Positions 38,424-47,850 of a DNA stretch of 64,000 bases are shown here, one piece after another. The notes below the pieces were generated by a model. The model made no database searches. It was given only the letters and a program-made list of their open reading frames with translations, and was not told the DNA's origin. Source of the stretch: Marinilactibacillus piezotolerans (lineage in GTDB: Bacteria; Bacillota; Bacilli; Lactobacillales; Carnobacteriaceae_A); the NCBI RefSeq assembly GCF_900169305.1, contig NZ_FWDP01000004.1, positions 186,001 to 250,000 of the forward strand, given 5' to 3'. A program made the translations under genes and the position numbers. Each line of letters opens with the position of its first letter. Position 1 is the stretch's first letter.

Positions 38424-38612
38424 TTATACACGTTCAACTTTACCTGATTTCAAAGCACGTGCTGATACCCATACTTTTTTAGGTTGTCCGTCTACCATGA
38501 TGCGCACTTTTTGCAAGTTTGCAGCAAAACGACGTTTAGATTTATTGTTAGCGTGTGAGCGGTTGTTACCACTTCTAGCTTTACGTCCAGTTACAAAACA
38601 TTCTTTAGCCAT
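38424..38612 (-). CDS. rpmB: 50S ribosomal protein L28
   Basis: This 62-residue basic protein has the standard L28 length: [20 protein letters not shown] opens it, followed by [14 protein letters not shown]. The frame extends 8 codons upstream, but AAAGGAGGAG lies in that extension, 8 nt before the ATG at 38612. It is alone on the minus strand, as in Bacillus. A small AGCTTCT/AGAAGCT hairpin (38638-38657) lies in its leader. Confidence 0.97.
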   Translation of the reverse strand: MAKECFVTGRKARSGNNRSHANNKSKRRFAANLQKVRIMVDGQPKKVWVSARALKSGKVERV

Positions 38613-38672
38613 AATTAACTCTCCTCCTTTACGCAATAGCTTCTACGTTAAGAAGCTAACTCATACTTATAT

Positions 38673-38701
38673 AAGATACCACATACAATTCAAACAAGCA
38701 A
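38673..38701 (-). promoter_or_regulatory. Promoter of rpmB
   Basis: On the minus strand, TTGCTT and TATCTT are separated by 17 nt, about 60 nt before the start. TATATA, a few bases further on, is an alternative -10. Confidence 0.45.
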
Positions 38702-38783
38702 GAAAATTATCGCAATCTTTCAAGTGTTCTACCTTGACAGTGAAAAAAGCCATCTTTAGAGCTAAATACTTTCAAATTAGGTA

Positions 38784-38812
38784 TTGTCTTTCATTATAAA
38801 ACACGATATGCT
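38784..38812 (+). promoter_or_regulatory. Promoter of the yloU-fakA unit
   Basis: TTGTCT and TATGCT are separated by 17 nt; the leader to the Asp23-family gene is about 90 nt. Confidence 0.5.
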
Positions 38813-38910
38813 AAAATATGTTTGAGTATATAATATTGCATTCATGAAATTTATAAGAAATCTATCAGCTTTTATTATGCAGATTTTGAACAGAGAGGGG
38901 AAACTCATTA

Positions 38911-39264
38911 ATGGTAGTAAACATAGAAACTGAATACGGAAAAGTTGAAATTTCCAACGAGGTCATTGCTACTGTGGTTGGCGGTGCTGCTACAGAAAAT
39001 TTCGGAATTGTAGGTATGGCAAGTCGTAAACAAGTACGTGATGGACTCATCGAGATTTTGAATCGTGAGAACTACTCTCGTGGTATCGTCGTACGTCAAG
39101 AAGAAGAGGCAATCGTCATTGATGTCTATATTATCGTAAGCTATGGTACAAAAATATCTGAAGTATCGAAAAATGTGCAAGAGCGCGTAATGTACCAGTT
39201 AGAAGCTACATTAGGAATCAAAGCAAAATCAATCAACGTATTTGTTCAAGGCGTACGCGTTTAA
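38911..39264 (+). CDS. Asp23/Gls24 family envelope stress protein (YloU-like)
   Basis: This 117-residue protein of the Asp23/Gls24 family has no signal peptide. GKVEISNEVIATVVGGAATENFG and VIDVYIIVSYGTKISEVSKNVQERV (spans near residues 9-31 and 69-93) are typical. The family is linked to envelope stress and membrane-associated scaffolding, but its molecular role is not settled. It always sits before the fatty acid kinase gene, as here, suggesting a membrane-lipid role. Confidence 0.9.
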   Translation: MVVNIETEYGKVEISNEVIATVVGGAATENFGIVGMASRKQVRDGLIEILNRENYSRGIVVRQEEEAIVIDVYIIVSYGTKISEVSKNVQERVMYQLEATLGIKAKSINVFVQGVRV

Positions 39265-39317
39265 AAAGAATAAGCCAAAGTCGCAAGATATTTGCGACAG
39301 GGGAGGAACTCATAAAA

Positions 39318-40976
39318 GTGGAAGTATTAAATTTAACATCTGAAGATTTTAAGAACATGGTATCGGCAGGTAGAGCACGTTTGGACGAAAACTCTGAATA
39401 CGTAAACTCTTTAAACGTATTTCCAGTACCAGATGGAGATACAGGGACCAATATGAATATGACATTTACCAGCGGTGCAAAATCTGTTAAAGAAACAGAT
39501 AGTATGCATCTGGGTGAAGTCGCTCAGTCACTAGCTAAAGGGCTTTTGATGGGGGCAAGAGGGAACTCTGGCGTTATTTTATCTCAATTGTTCCGTGGTT
39601 TCGGAAAAGAGGTTAAAGAATATGACTCTATCAATGCTGAACAATTTGCTGCAGCATTCAAAGGTGGAGTAGATTCAGCTTATAATGCAGTGATGAAGCC
39701 CGTTGAAGGTACGATCTTGACGGTGGCAAGAGAATCGGCCAAAGCTGGCTCTAAAAAAGCAAAAGATACAGATAACATCATTGAAGTGATGGAAACGATC
39801 CTTTCTGCAGCTAAGAAATCTTTAAAGAAGACACCTGATCTGCTGCCTGTACTTAAAGAAGTAGGCGTTGTCGATAGCGGCGGACAAGGACTTGTCTATG
39901 TTTATGAAGGCTTTTTATCTTCGTTAACGGGCGAAGCGCCTGTTGAAGAAGAACCGGAACTAGATGAACTGGTTCGTGCAGAACACCATCGCAATGAGGT
40001 ACATGAACATGTACATACAGAAGACATCACATATGGATACTGTACAGAAATCATGGTCCGTATCGGCGAAGGTGAAACGGTAGAACAGTCATTTGATTAT
40101 GATGAATTCAGAAACTACTTGGATCAGTTGGGAGATTCTCTTTTAGTGGTTGCTGATGATGAAATCATTAAAGTTCATGTCCACACTGAACGTCCAGGAG
40201 AAGTCATGAACTATGGTCAGAAATTCGGTTCACTGATCAAAATCAAAGTGGACAACATGCGTGAGCAGCATTCTGCATTATCTACTGACAGTACTGCTTC
40301 AGATCAGAAAGTTGAAGAAAAAGACTTAGCGGTTGTTGCTGTAGCAGCAGGCGAAGGGTTAAAACAACTATTTGAAAGCTTAGGAGTAGATTACGTGCTG
40401 CAAGGCGGGCAGACCATGAATCCGAGTACGGAAGATATTATCAATGCAATGGAAAAAGTGCCTGCTAAGCAGTATATTATCTTGCCGAATAACAAAAATA
40501 TTTTCATGGCTGCTCAACAAGCCGCAAAAGTTTCAGAGGCTGAAGTAGCTGTAGTGGAAACGAAAACGATCCAGCAAGGACTAACTTCCATGTTAGGTTT
40601 CAACTTGTCACAAAATCTAGCAGAAAATCAAGAAAGTATGACGGCTGAATTGAGTGAAGTTGTCTCCGGTCAAGTTACATTTGCCGTAAGAGATACTGAA
40701 ATCAATGGTGTAGAAATCAAGAAAGATGATTACATGGGAATCATTGATGGCGACATCAAGGTTTCTGCAAAAGACCTTAAGACGGTTACTTTAGATACAA
40801 TTGATCAGATGATCAACGAGGATAGTGAAATTCTGACATTGCTGTATGGCGAAGATGGATCAAAAGAAGAAGCAGAGTCAATCGGACAGGCAGTAGAAGA
40901 AAAATATGAAGAGATCGAAGTAGAAATTCACGAAGGTGGTCAACCTGTCTATCCTTACTTGATTTCTGTAGAATAA
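39318..40976 (+). CDS. fakA: Fatty acid kinase catalytic subunit FakA (YloV)
   Basis: This 552-residue protein phosphorylates fatty acids held by FakB/DegV proteins. The N-terminal DhaL/Dak2 domain has NVFPVPDGDTGTNM, with the metal-binding aspartates, and LLMGARGNSGVILSQ. A middle domain and a C-terminal EDD/DegV-like domain (AVAAGEGL, LQGGQTMNPSTEDI) follow. The start is GTG with GGGGAGG about 10 nt before. The DegV protein at 14767 is a candidate partner. Confidence 0.94.
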   Translation: MEVLNLTSEDFKNMVSAGRARLDENSEYVNSLNVFPVPDGDTGTNMNMTFTSGAKSVKETDSMHLGEVAQSLAKGLLMGARGNSGVILSQLFRGFGKEVKEYDSINAEQFAAAFKGGVDSAYNAVMKPVEGTILTVARESAKAGSKKAKDTDNIIEVMETILSAAKKSLKKTPDLLPVLKEVGVVDSGGQGLVYVYEGFLSSLTGEAPVEEEPELDELVRAEHHRNEVHEHVHTEDITYGYCTEIMVRIGEGETVEQSFDYDEFRNYLDQLGDSLLVVADDEIIKVHVHTERPGEVMNYGQKFGSLIKIKVDNMREQHSALSTDSTASDQKVEEKDLAVVAVAAGEGLKQLFESLGVDYVLQGGQTMNPSTEDIINAMEKVPAKQYIILPNNKNIFMAAQQAAKVSEAEVAVVETKTIQQGLTSMLGFNLSQNLAENQESMTAELSEVVSGQVTFAVRDTEINGVEIKKDDYMGIIDGDIKVSAKDLKTVTLDTIDQMINEDSEILTLLYGEDGSKEEAESIGQAVEEKYEEIEVEIHEGGQPVYPYLISVE

Positions 40977-41001
40977 ATCTTGACGATATACATTTAGAGG
41001 G

Positions 41002-41048
41002 GGAATAGATGAATCAACGAAGTACATCTTTGTTGTTTTGTCTATTCC
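41002..41048 (+). promoter_or_regulatory. Hairpin before recG, overlapping a leader ORF
   Basis: GGAATAGA (41002-41009) pairs with TCTATTCC (41041-41048), with an inner CAACGAAG/CTTTGTTG stem (41015-41035). A T-rich stretch follows. The leader ATG at 41009 lies at the base of the stem. Confidence 0.6.
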
Positions 41049-41077
41049 TTTCTGTTTATAAAGAAGGGAGGCAGTAA
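41009..41077 (+). CDS. Candidate 22-residue leader peptide upstream of recG
   Basis: ATG at 41009 follows AGAGGGGG and runs 22 codons ([20 protein letters not shown] and two more residues) to TAA at 41075-41077, one base before the recG TTG. Its last codons contain the recG ribosome site (AAGGGAGG). This arrangement suggests translational coupling or attenuation. No homologue is recognised. Confidence 0.4.
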   Translation: MNQRSTSLLFCLFLSVYKEGRQ

Positions 41078-41078
41078 T

Positions 41079-43133
41079 TTGACAGACAAAAGTATAAGAG
41101 ACTCCGTTTCCATACTTTCTGGCGTCGGCCCTAAAAGAGTAGATGCACTGAATGAATTAGGGATATATACAATACTAGATTTATTGACTTATTATCCTTT
41201 TAGATACGAAGATCTGACAGTACGATCTATTGAAGAAATTGAAGACAAGGAAAAGGTCGTCTTGAAAGGTCCGCTGATATCAGACCCTGTAGTCAGTCAC
41301 TTTGGCAGAGGAAAAAACAGATTATCTTTCAGGATAAATGTTGAACACGTTATTGTCCCTGTTACCTTTTTTAATCAGCATTATCTTAAAGATCAGCTGC
41401 ATGCTGGAGAAGAAGCTGTCATCTTTGGTAAATGGGATGCAGTCAGAATGCAATTGAGCGGGATAAAGATACTCAGTTCTGCAAGGAATGACGGAAAAGA
41501 CAATCGAGAACCGGTTTATCACACTTCTAAACATATTAAACAGGCCACATTAGTGAAACTGATCAAACAAGCTTGGGAGCTGTACCATGAGCTGATTCCA
41601 GAAATCGTCCCTGCATTTTTAAGAGAAAAGTATCATCTTGTGTCACAGAAAGAAGCGATCCGGATGATGCATTTTCCTAAAGACGACCAGGAAAATGAAA
41701 TCGCCAGAATATCCATCATATTTTTAGAGTTCTTGGTTTATCAGCTGCAGATGCAGTGGTTAAGAAAACAACATAAATTGGCAGACCGCGGTAATGCTGT
41801 GCAATATGATGTAAAGAAGTTGAGAGAATTTTTCAAATCTCTGCCATTTGAATTGACTGAAGCGCAAAAAAGAGTCGTTAATGAAATCAGTAAAGATCAG
41901 AAAATGCCGATTCAGATGTATAGACTCCTGCAGGGAGATGTAGGGAGCGGGAAAACGGTGGTGGCTGCAGCAGCGATATACGCTGCCTGGACTGCTGGGA
42001 TTCAATCTGCACTTATGGCACCGACCGAAATTCTCGCCACACAACATATGGAAAGTTTTTCAGAAATGTTTAATGACTTGGGGTTAAATGTCGCGCTGCT
42101 GACGGGGTCTACAAAGGCAGCACAACGGAGAGAAATTTTGCAGCAGTTAGCAGATGGCGAAGTGCATGCTATCATTGGTACCCATGCATTGATCCAAGAA
42201 GATGTTGTATTTTCTGATCTCGGGCTAGTGATTACCGATGAACAGCATAGATTTGGTGTGAATCAGCGGAAAGTCCTGCGCGAAAAAGGCGATAATCCAG
42301 ATGTGCTCTTCATGACGGCGACACCTATCCCGAGAACTTTAGCAATCAGTACTTTTGGTGAAATGGATGTCTCTGTGATTGATGAACTGCCTCCAGGAAG
42401 AGAACCAGTGGCAACACATTGGATTCGGCCTAAACAATTCACACAAATGCTCCCGTTCGTTTTTAAGCAGCTGAAAAACGGCTCACAAGTTTACGTGATT
42501 AGTCCTCTAATTGAAGAGTCCGAGCAGATGGATCTGCAGAACGCAACAGATCTTTACCAAACCTACGCATCAAAATTTGAGCCGGATTACAAAGTCGGGC
42601 TGCTGCATGGCAGGATGTCCGTTTCAGAAAAAGATGATGTGATGGAGAGATTTAAAAGAAATGAACTTCAGGTATTAGTCTCAACGACCGTTATTGAAGT
42701 TGGTGTGAATGTACCAAACGCTACTTTGATGATTATCCATGATGCAGATCGTTTTGGGTTAGCACAACTTCACCAATTAAGAGGACGAGTTGGTCGGGGA
42801 AGAAAAGAGTCATACTGTATACTGATTGCTGATCCAAAAGGAGAAACGGGTGCTCAAAGGATGGAGATTCTTACGCAGACCAATGATGGATTCAAACTAA
42901 GTGAAAAAGACCTTGAGATGAGAGGTCCGGGAGAATTTTTTGGAAAAAAACAATCTGGATTACCCGATTTCAAAGTTGCAGATATTGTGGAAGATTTTGA
43001 AATTTTGGAGAGCGCTCGCAACGAGGCAGCTTTATTATTGAATCAGTCAACTTTTTTCACTGATTCAACCTACCAGATGCTCAGAGAAGAAATGGGCATG
43101 GACGAGGCAGCGCGTCATTCATTTTTAGATTAA
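41079..43133 (+). CDS. recG: ATP-dependent DNA helicase RecG
   Basis: This 684-residue helicase remodels stalled forks and Holliday junctions. The N-terminal wedge/OB domain ([15 protein letters not shown]) precedes the motor: Walker [13 protein letters not shown], the [11 protein letters not shown] box in place of [17 protein letters not shown], and the C-terminal QLRGRVGRG. The start is TTG. In Bacillus sdaAB/sdaAA lie between fakA and recG; here they are absent. Confidence 0.97.
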   Translation: MTDKSIRDSVSILSGVGPKRVDALNELGIYTILDLLTYYPFRYEDLTVRSIEEIEDKEKVVLKGPLISDPVVSHFGRGKNRLSFRINVEHVIVPVTFFNQHYLKDQLHAGEEAVIFGKWDAVRMQLSGIKILSSARNDGKDNREPVYHTSKHIKQATLVKLIKQAWELYHELIPEIVPAFLREKYHLVSQKEAIRMMHFPKDDQENEIARISIIFLEFLVYQLQMQWLRKQHKLADRGNAVQYDVKKLREFFKSLPFELTEAQKRVVNEISKDQKMPIQMYRLLQGDVGSGKTVVAAAAIYAAWTAGIQSALMAPTEILATQHMESFSEMFNDLGLNVALLTGSTKAAQRREILQQLADGEVHAIIGTHALIQEDVVFSDLGLVITDEQHRFGVNQRKVLREKGDNPDVLFMTATPIPRTLAISTFGEMDVSVIDELPPGREPVATHWIRPKQFTQMLPFVFKQLKNGSQVYVISPLIEESEQMDLQNATDLYQTYASKFEPDYKVGLLHGRMSVSEKDDVMERFKRNELQVLVSTTVIEVGVNVPNATLMIIHDADRFGLAQLHQLRGRVGRGRKESYCILIADPKGETGAQRMEILTQTNDGFKLSEKDLEMRGPGEFFGKKQSGLPDFKVADIVEDFEILESARNEAALLLNQSTFFTDSTYQMLREEMGMDEAARHSFLD

Positions 43134-43170
43134 TAGAATCAATAAAAAGAAACAGGAGGAGATTTTACAA

Positions 43171-44181
43171 ATGAGAATTGCAGTAGACGCTATGGGTGGA
43201 GACAACGCACCTCAGGCAATCGTAGAAGGAAGTATGAGAGCCGCTAAAGAGTTTAAAGATATTACTATTGTCCTTTATGGGAAACAGCCGATGATCGAGC
43301 AGTACCTGACTGAAAAAATGGATAATATAGAAATTGTTCATACTGATGAAAAGATTGAAAGTGATGATGATCCTGTCAGATCGATCCGCCGTAAAAAGGA
43401 TGCGTCTATGGTCATGGCTGCAAGATCTGTAAAAGAACAAGCAAACGATGCTTTGTTCTCAGCAGGAAATACAGGTGCTTTGTTGGCATCGGGTACATTA
43501 ATCATAGGAAGAATGAAAGGGATCGACAGACCCGGCTTGCTGGCAACGATGCCGGCTCTTGCAGAAGATAAAGAGGCTTTTAACCTATTAGATGTCGGAG
43601 CGAATGCTGACAGCAAACCAGCTAATATCAACCAGTATGCAACACTAGGAACGTACTATGCCAAATTTGTAAGAGGAGTCGCTCATCCAAAAGTTGGACT
43701 CTTGAATAATGGTACAGAAGAAAATAAAGGAAATGAAGTAACAAAAGAAGCTTACAAGCTGCTGAAAGAAAATGATGCTATCAACTTTATTGGAAATGTA
43801 GAAGCACGTGAGCTGCTTAATGGTGTAGCCGATGTCGTGGTTTCTGACGGCTTCACAGGGAATGCAGTATTAAAAACGATTGAAGGTACAGCTCTGTCTA
43901 TGGTACAACTCATCAAAGGCTCTATTATGAACAATGGCTTAAAAGCAAAAGTCGGCGGTCTGCTTTTAAAAGACAGCTTGTCTGGGTTAAAAGAAGTGTT
44001 GGATTACTCGAAACATGGCGGAGCAGTATTGATCGGTTTGAAAGCGCCGGTCGTTAAGACACATGGTTCGGCAACAGCTGAGCCAGTTTATCATACACTT
44101 AAACAAATCAGAGAAATGTTAGCAACAAATATTGTAGGTGATTTAGTCGATTACTACGAAGAAAAGAAAGCAGAAGACTAA
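43171..44181 (+). CDS. plsX: Phosphate acyltransferase PlsX
   Basis: This 336-residue membrane-associated enzyme makes acyl-phosphate from acyl-[22 protein letters not shown] opens it; [22 protein letters not shown] and [15 protein letters not shown] are the family's conserved blocks. Acyl-phosphate is also produced by FakA. GGAGGAG precedes the ATG. No fapR gene lies before plsX, unlike in Bacillus. Confidence 0.97.
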   Translation: MRIAVDAMGGDNAPQAIVEGSMRAAKEFKDITIVLYGKQPMIEQYLTEKMDNIEIVHTDEKIESDDDPVRSIRRKKDASMVMAARSVKEQANDALFSAGNTGALLASGTLIIGRMKGIDRPGLLATMPALAEDKEAFNLLDVGANADSKPANINQYATLGTYYAKFVRGVAHPKVGLLNNGTEENKGNEVTKEAYKLLKENDAINFIGNVEARELLNGVADVVVSDGFTGNAVLKTIEGTALSMVQLIKGSIMNNGLKAKVGGLLLKDSLSGLKEVLDYSKHGGAVLIGLKAPVVKTHGSATAEPVYHTLKQIREMLATNIVGDLVDYYEEKKAED

Positions 44182-44261
44182 TTTTACTTTTTATTCTTAG
44201 AAAAATGAGGAACAATTTCTGACAACAAAGAGCAGAAAATGATATTAATTTATAATTCATA

Positions 44262-44290
44262 TGGAAATTAAGTTAGAAATACGCTACAAT
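44262..44290 (+). promoter_or_regulatory. Possible acpP promoter
   Basis: TGGAAA and TACAAT are separated by 17 nt, about 95 nt before acpP. The -35 is weak. Confidence 0.4.
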
Positions 44291-44383
44291 AGCATTTGTG
44301 AATGAAAAACGTATTAAAAGAAACACATCAGCTTATAACAAAGCCGGTTATAGACCTAAAATTTAATTGCGGAGGGATAGACA

Positions 44384-44623
44384 ATGGCTGAACAAGAAGT
44401 TTTTGAAAAGGTAAAAAACATTATCGTAGAAAGACTAGGGGTAGATGCAGATAAAATCACCAGAGATACTACGTTTAAAGAAGACCTAGGGGCTGATTCA
44501 TTAGATATCGTCGAGCTGGTTATGGAATTAGAAGACACTTTCGGCAAAGAAATCTCTGATGAAGATGCTGAAAATATCACGACTGTCGGCAAAGCAGTAG
44601 ATTATATTAAAGATAATCAATAA
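44384..44623 (+). CDS. acpP: Acyl carrier protein
   Basis: This 79-residue acidic protein carries growing acyl chains on 4'-phosphopantetheine. The attachment site is Ser39 in [12 protein letters not shown]. It sits 200 bp after plsX and supplies its substrate; no other fatty acid synthesis genes are in the window. No clear intrinsic terminator was found after it. Confidence 0.97.
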   Translation: MAEQEVFEKVKNIIVERLGVDADKITRDTTFKEDLGADSLDIVELVMELEDTFGKEISDEDAENITTVGKAVDYIKDNQ

Positions 44624-44734
44624 AAGTAGTTCCTTAAATTTGAACATTATGTGTAATTGTTATAAATAATTAGAATATATCTGCAATATTATCTTGAAAT
44701 TTTAATATTCTGTAATAAAATGATACATGTAGTA

Positions 44735-44763
44735 TTGAAATTGAAAAATATAAAGTGTATAAT
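44735..44763 (+). promoter_or_regulatory. Promoter of the opp operon
   Basis: TTGAAA and a perfect TATAAT are separated by 17 nt, about 100 nt before oppD. Confidence 0.75.
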
Positions 44764-44774
44764 TCGTTTTATCA

Positions 44775-44842
44775 ATTAAATGTTTGGTTAGAAAAACGAT
44801 CATACATTTAATGTTCTTCTCATAGTAAGAATTTGAGAAGAA
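44775..44842 (+). promoter_or_regulatory. Two tandem hairpins in the opp leader
   Basis: ATTAAATGT/ACATTTAAT (44775-44812) and TTCTTCTCA/TGAGAAGAA (44814-44842) are both perfect 9-bp stems between the promoter and the oppD ribosome site. Neither has a T-run. Confidence 0.6.
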
Positions 44843-44861
44843 AGACATAGGAGGTTAAACG

Positions 44862-45863
44862 GTGGCCGTCGAAAGAAACTTATTAGAAATCAATAATTTA
44901 AAAACTGGTTTCCGCTTTGGAGAAGAATATCACAATGCAGTTGATGGAGTTTCATTAACGCTTAAGAAAAATGAAATCTTGGCAATTGTTGGTGAATCTG
45001 GTTGCGGAAAGTCTACATTAGCCACTTCGATCATGGGTTTACATGATCATAAAAATACTAAAATAACTGGAGAAATCCTTTATAAAGATTTAAACCTGAT
45101 CGATCTTAACGAAAAATTATATAACCGTATTCGCGGTAATGATATTGGAATGATCTTCCAAGATCCATTAGGTTCTTTAAATCCATTGATGACTATTTAC
45201 AAGCAAATTGCTGAAGCGTTGGTCTATCACTCTGATTTGAATGAGAAGCAAATTAGAGCAAGAGTGCTTGAATTATTAAATCAAGTTGGGATTCCCAGAC
45301 CAGAACAGATCATGAAGTCTTATCCGCATGAACTATCAGGGGGGATGAGACAACGTGTCGTAATCGCGATTGCACTGGCGAACAAGCCGCCGATTATTAT
45401 TGCTGATGAACCCACTACAGCGCTGGATGTAACAATCCAAGCACAGATTCTTGACTTGATGATCGATATCCAGAATGAAACTGGATCAGGAATCATTCTG
45501 ATCACCCATGATTTAGGGGTAGTAGCTCAAACAGCTGACCGCGTAGCAGTGATGTACGCTGGACAGATCGTTGAAGAAGCACCAGTTGAAGAACTGTTTG
45601 CTAATCCAAAGCACCCTTATACGCGCTCTTTATTAAACTCAATTCCTCATGAACTTGAAGAAGGCGAAGAACTTCATGTAATTCATGGTACAGTGCCATC
45701 ATTACAAAAGCTTCCTCGTAAAGGAGACCGTTTCAGACCAAGAATTCCTTGGCTTCCAGATGAAGCATTCGATGAAGATCCTGAATTAACGGAAGTTGCT
45801 CCAAACCACAAAGTAAGAGGGAACAGCTGGAAACATTTCTACTTTGAAGGAGAGGAGAACTAA
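44862..45863 (+). CDS. oppD: Oligopeptide ABC transporter ATP-binding protein OppD
   Basis: This 333-residue ATPase powers peptide import. Walker A is GESGCGKST, the ABC signature is LSGGMRQRV, and Walker B is IIIADEPTTALD. The C-terminal extension (HPYTRSLLNSIPHELEEGE) is the oligopeptide-binding-protein-dependent transporter tail. The start is GTG behind AGGAGG. OppD leads the operon, the oppDFBCA order known from Lactococcus lactis. Confidence 0.95.
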   Translation: MAVERNLLEINNLKTGFRFGEEYHNAVDGVSLTLKKNEILAIVGESGCGKSTLATSIMGLHDHKNTKITGEILYKDLNLIDLNEKLYNRIRGNDIGMIFQDPLGSLNPLMTIYKQIAEALVYHSDLNEKQIRARVLELLNQVGIPRPEQIMKSYPHELSGGMRQRVVIAIALANKPPIIIADEPTTALDVTIQAQILDLMIDIQNETGSGIILITHDLGVVAQTADRVAVMYAGQIVEEAPVEELFANPKHPYTRSLLNSIPHELEEGEELHVIHGTVPSLQKLPRKGDRFRPRIPWLPDEAFDEDPELTEVAPNHKVRGNSWKHFYFEGEEN

Positions 45864-45864
45864 A

Positions 45865-46857
45865 ATGGGGTTTTTAGAAGTACAGGATTTAAAAATCCAC
45901 TATCCGATTCGCGGTGGAATATTAAATACCATACAAGATTACGTAAGAGCCGTTGATGGCGTATCCCTTAAAATTGAAAGTGGAAAAACTTACGGATTAG
46001 TTGGAGAATCAGGTTCTGGTAAGACAACGATCGGTAAAACTATAGTCGGACTTGAAAAGGCGACTTCTGGTAAAATTCTCTATGAAGGGGAAAACGTCAC
46101 AAATAAAGCGCGTAGTAGAAATAAGAAGTACGCGAATTATAATAAGGATGTCCAAATGATTTTCCAAGATTCAACTTCATCTATGAATCCTAAAAAACGG
46201 ATTATTGATGTGATGGGTGAACCGATGAAGAATTACTTTGATTACACACCTGCTGAAATTAAACGACGAGTGGCAGAACTTCTTGATATCGTTGGAATGA
46301 ATGCAGAAGCGATGTATAAATATCCACATGAGTTTTCGGGTGGACAACGTCAACGTATCGGAGTCGCGAGAGCTGTAGCGAGTGATCCCAAATTAATCAT
46401 TGCTGATGAACCAACTTCAGCACTAGATTTATCTGTTCAAGCTCAAGTACTGAATTTTATGCGAAGAATCCAGAAAGAGTACAATTTAAGTTACTTATTC
46501 ATCTCTCATGATTTGGGTGTTGTACAACACATGTCAGATGATATTGCGATCATGCATAGAGGTCGATTCGTTGAGAGAGGACCTAAGCAAGAAATTTACC
46601 AAAACCCTCAACATATCTATACAAAACGTTTATTATCTGCTATTCCTGATATGGATCCTACAAAGCGTGCATCGCAAAAAGTTGAACGTCAGCGTGTAGA
46701 AGCAGAATACGATGCGCAAGAAGCAGAGTACTACGATGAAAATGGACGTGTATACGATTTGCAGCCATTTGACGGTGACCATATGGTAGCTTTGAAACCA
46801 GATGAGCCGAACAGCTCGCTTCAAAATGAAACAATCAATACAGGAGGGGAAGCATAA
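45865..46857 (+). CDS. oppF: Oligopeptide ABC transporter ATP-binding protein OppF
   Basis: This second ATPase has Walker A GESGSGKTT, the signature FSGGQRQRIG and Walker B LIIADEPTSALD. The C-terminal extension is longer and acidic. An upstream in-frame ATG at 45844 exists, but GAGGAG lies right before the ATG at 45865 (330 aa), which follows the oppD stop by 1 nt. It pairs with OppD. Confidence 0.95.
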   Translation: MGFLEVQDLKIHYPIRGGILNTIQDYVRAVDGVSLKIESGKTYGLVGESGSGKTTIGKTIVGLEKATSGKILYEGENVTNKARSRNKKYANYNKDVQMIFQDSTSSMNPKKRIIDVMGEPMKNYFDYTPAEIKRRVAELLDIVGMNAEAMYKYPHEFSGGQRQRIGVARAVASDPKLIIADEPTSALDLSVQAQVLNFMRRIQKEYNLSYLFISHDLGVVQHMSDDIAIMHRGRFVERGPKQEIYQNPQHIYTKRLLSAIPDMDPTKRASQKVERQRVEAEYDAQEAEYYDENGRVYDLQPFDGDHMVALKPDEPNSSLQNETINTGGEA

Positions 46858-46860
46858 GAT

Positions 46861-47820
46861 ATGTGGAAAACAATATTCAGACGATTACTATTGATGATTC
46901 CCCAAATTATCATATTAAGTATCTTAATTTTCATTATTGCAGAATTTATGCCGGGAGATCCATTTACCGGAATGATTGATCCAAACGTTGATCCTGCTCA
47001 AATTGATGCGTTAAGAGAGCAATTTGGATTAAACGACCCGCTTCCAGTTAAATATGTTCGCTGGGTAGGGAATGCATTACAGGGAGACTTTGGTAGAAGT
47101 TTTAATTATAAAACAGATGTATTGAATGTAATTGGAGATCGATTAGGCAATACGGTACGACTTTCATTACTCTCTACTGTTTTAACCTATCTAATTGCTC
47201 TGCCACTGGGGATATTCTCTGGACGATACAATGATACTTTATTTGATAAAGGTGTTATCATTTATAACTTCGTAAGTTTTGCAGTTCCAACCTTCGTTTT
47301 AGCATTGTTAATGGTCTTTGTTTTTGGATACAACCTTGGATGGTTTCCATCAAGAGGATCAATCGATGTTCAAGCTTCTGGATTCTGGGAAGAATCATGG
47401 AGCAGGTTATATCATTTAATCTTACCATCGATCACAACAGCGATTTTGGGTACGACGAGTATTATCCAATTCCTAAGAACTGAGATTATTGATGCAAAAA
47501 CATCTGATTATGTCAAAACAGCTCGATCTAAAGGTGTTCCGATTGATAAAGTATATACAAGACATATTTTTAGAAATGCTTCCTTACCGATTGCTTCAGG
47601 GTTTGGATATACAATAGTAAACTTATTAACTGGGTCAATTTTTATCGAACGTATTTTCAATTACAGCGGTATGGGGAATTTGTTTATAGAATCTATCTTA
47701 TCCCGTGATTATAGTGTTATTTTTGTACTCGTACTTTTCTATGGTATTCTCGGATTGATTGGTACACTATTATCTGACTTGATCTTAATGACCGTAGATC
47801 CTAGAATTCGAATTGATTAA
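46861..47820 (+). CDS. oppB: Oligopeptide ABC transporter permease OppB
   Basis: This 319-residue permease has six membrane helices and starts with an N-terminal helix (FRRLLLMIPQIIILSILIF). The EAA-type cytoplasmic loop reads TARSKGVPIDKVYTRHIFRNA. It starts 3 nt after the oppF stop. It forms the channel with OppC. Confidence 0.95.
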   Translation: MWKTIFRRLLLMIPQIIILSILIFIIAEFMPGDPFTGMIDPNVDPAQIDALREQFGLNDPLPVKYVRWVGNALQGDFGRSFNYKTDVLNVIGDRLGNTVRLSLLSTVLTYLIALPLGIFSGRYNDTLFDKGVIIYNFVSFAVPTFVLALLMVFVFGYNLGWFPSRGSIDVQASGFWEESWSRLYHLILPSITTAILGTTSIIQFLRTEIIDAKTSDYVKTARSKGVPIDKVYTRHIFRNASLPIASGFGYTIVNLLTGSIFIERIFNYSGMGNLFIESILSRDYSVIFVLVLFYGILGLIGTLLSDLILMTVDPRIRID

Positions 47821-47850
47821 GAGAATACGACTTAGAAAGGAATGAAATAG

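Noticed and set aside
44680-44720. Terminator after acpP (AGAATAT with ATATTCT)
   Set aside because: The stem is AT-only and short with a large loop and no T-run.
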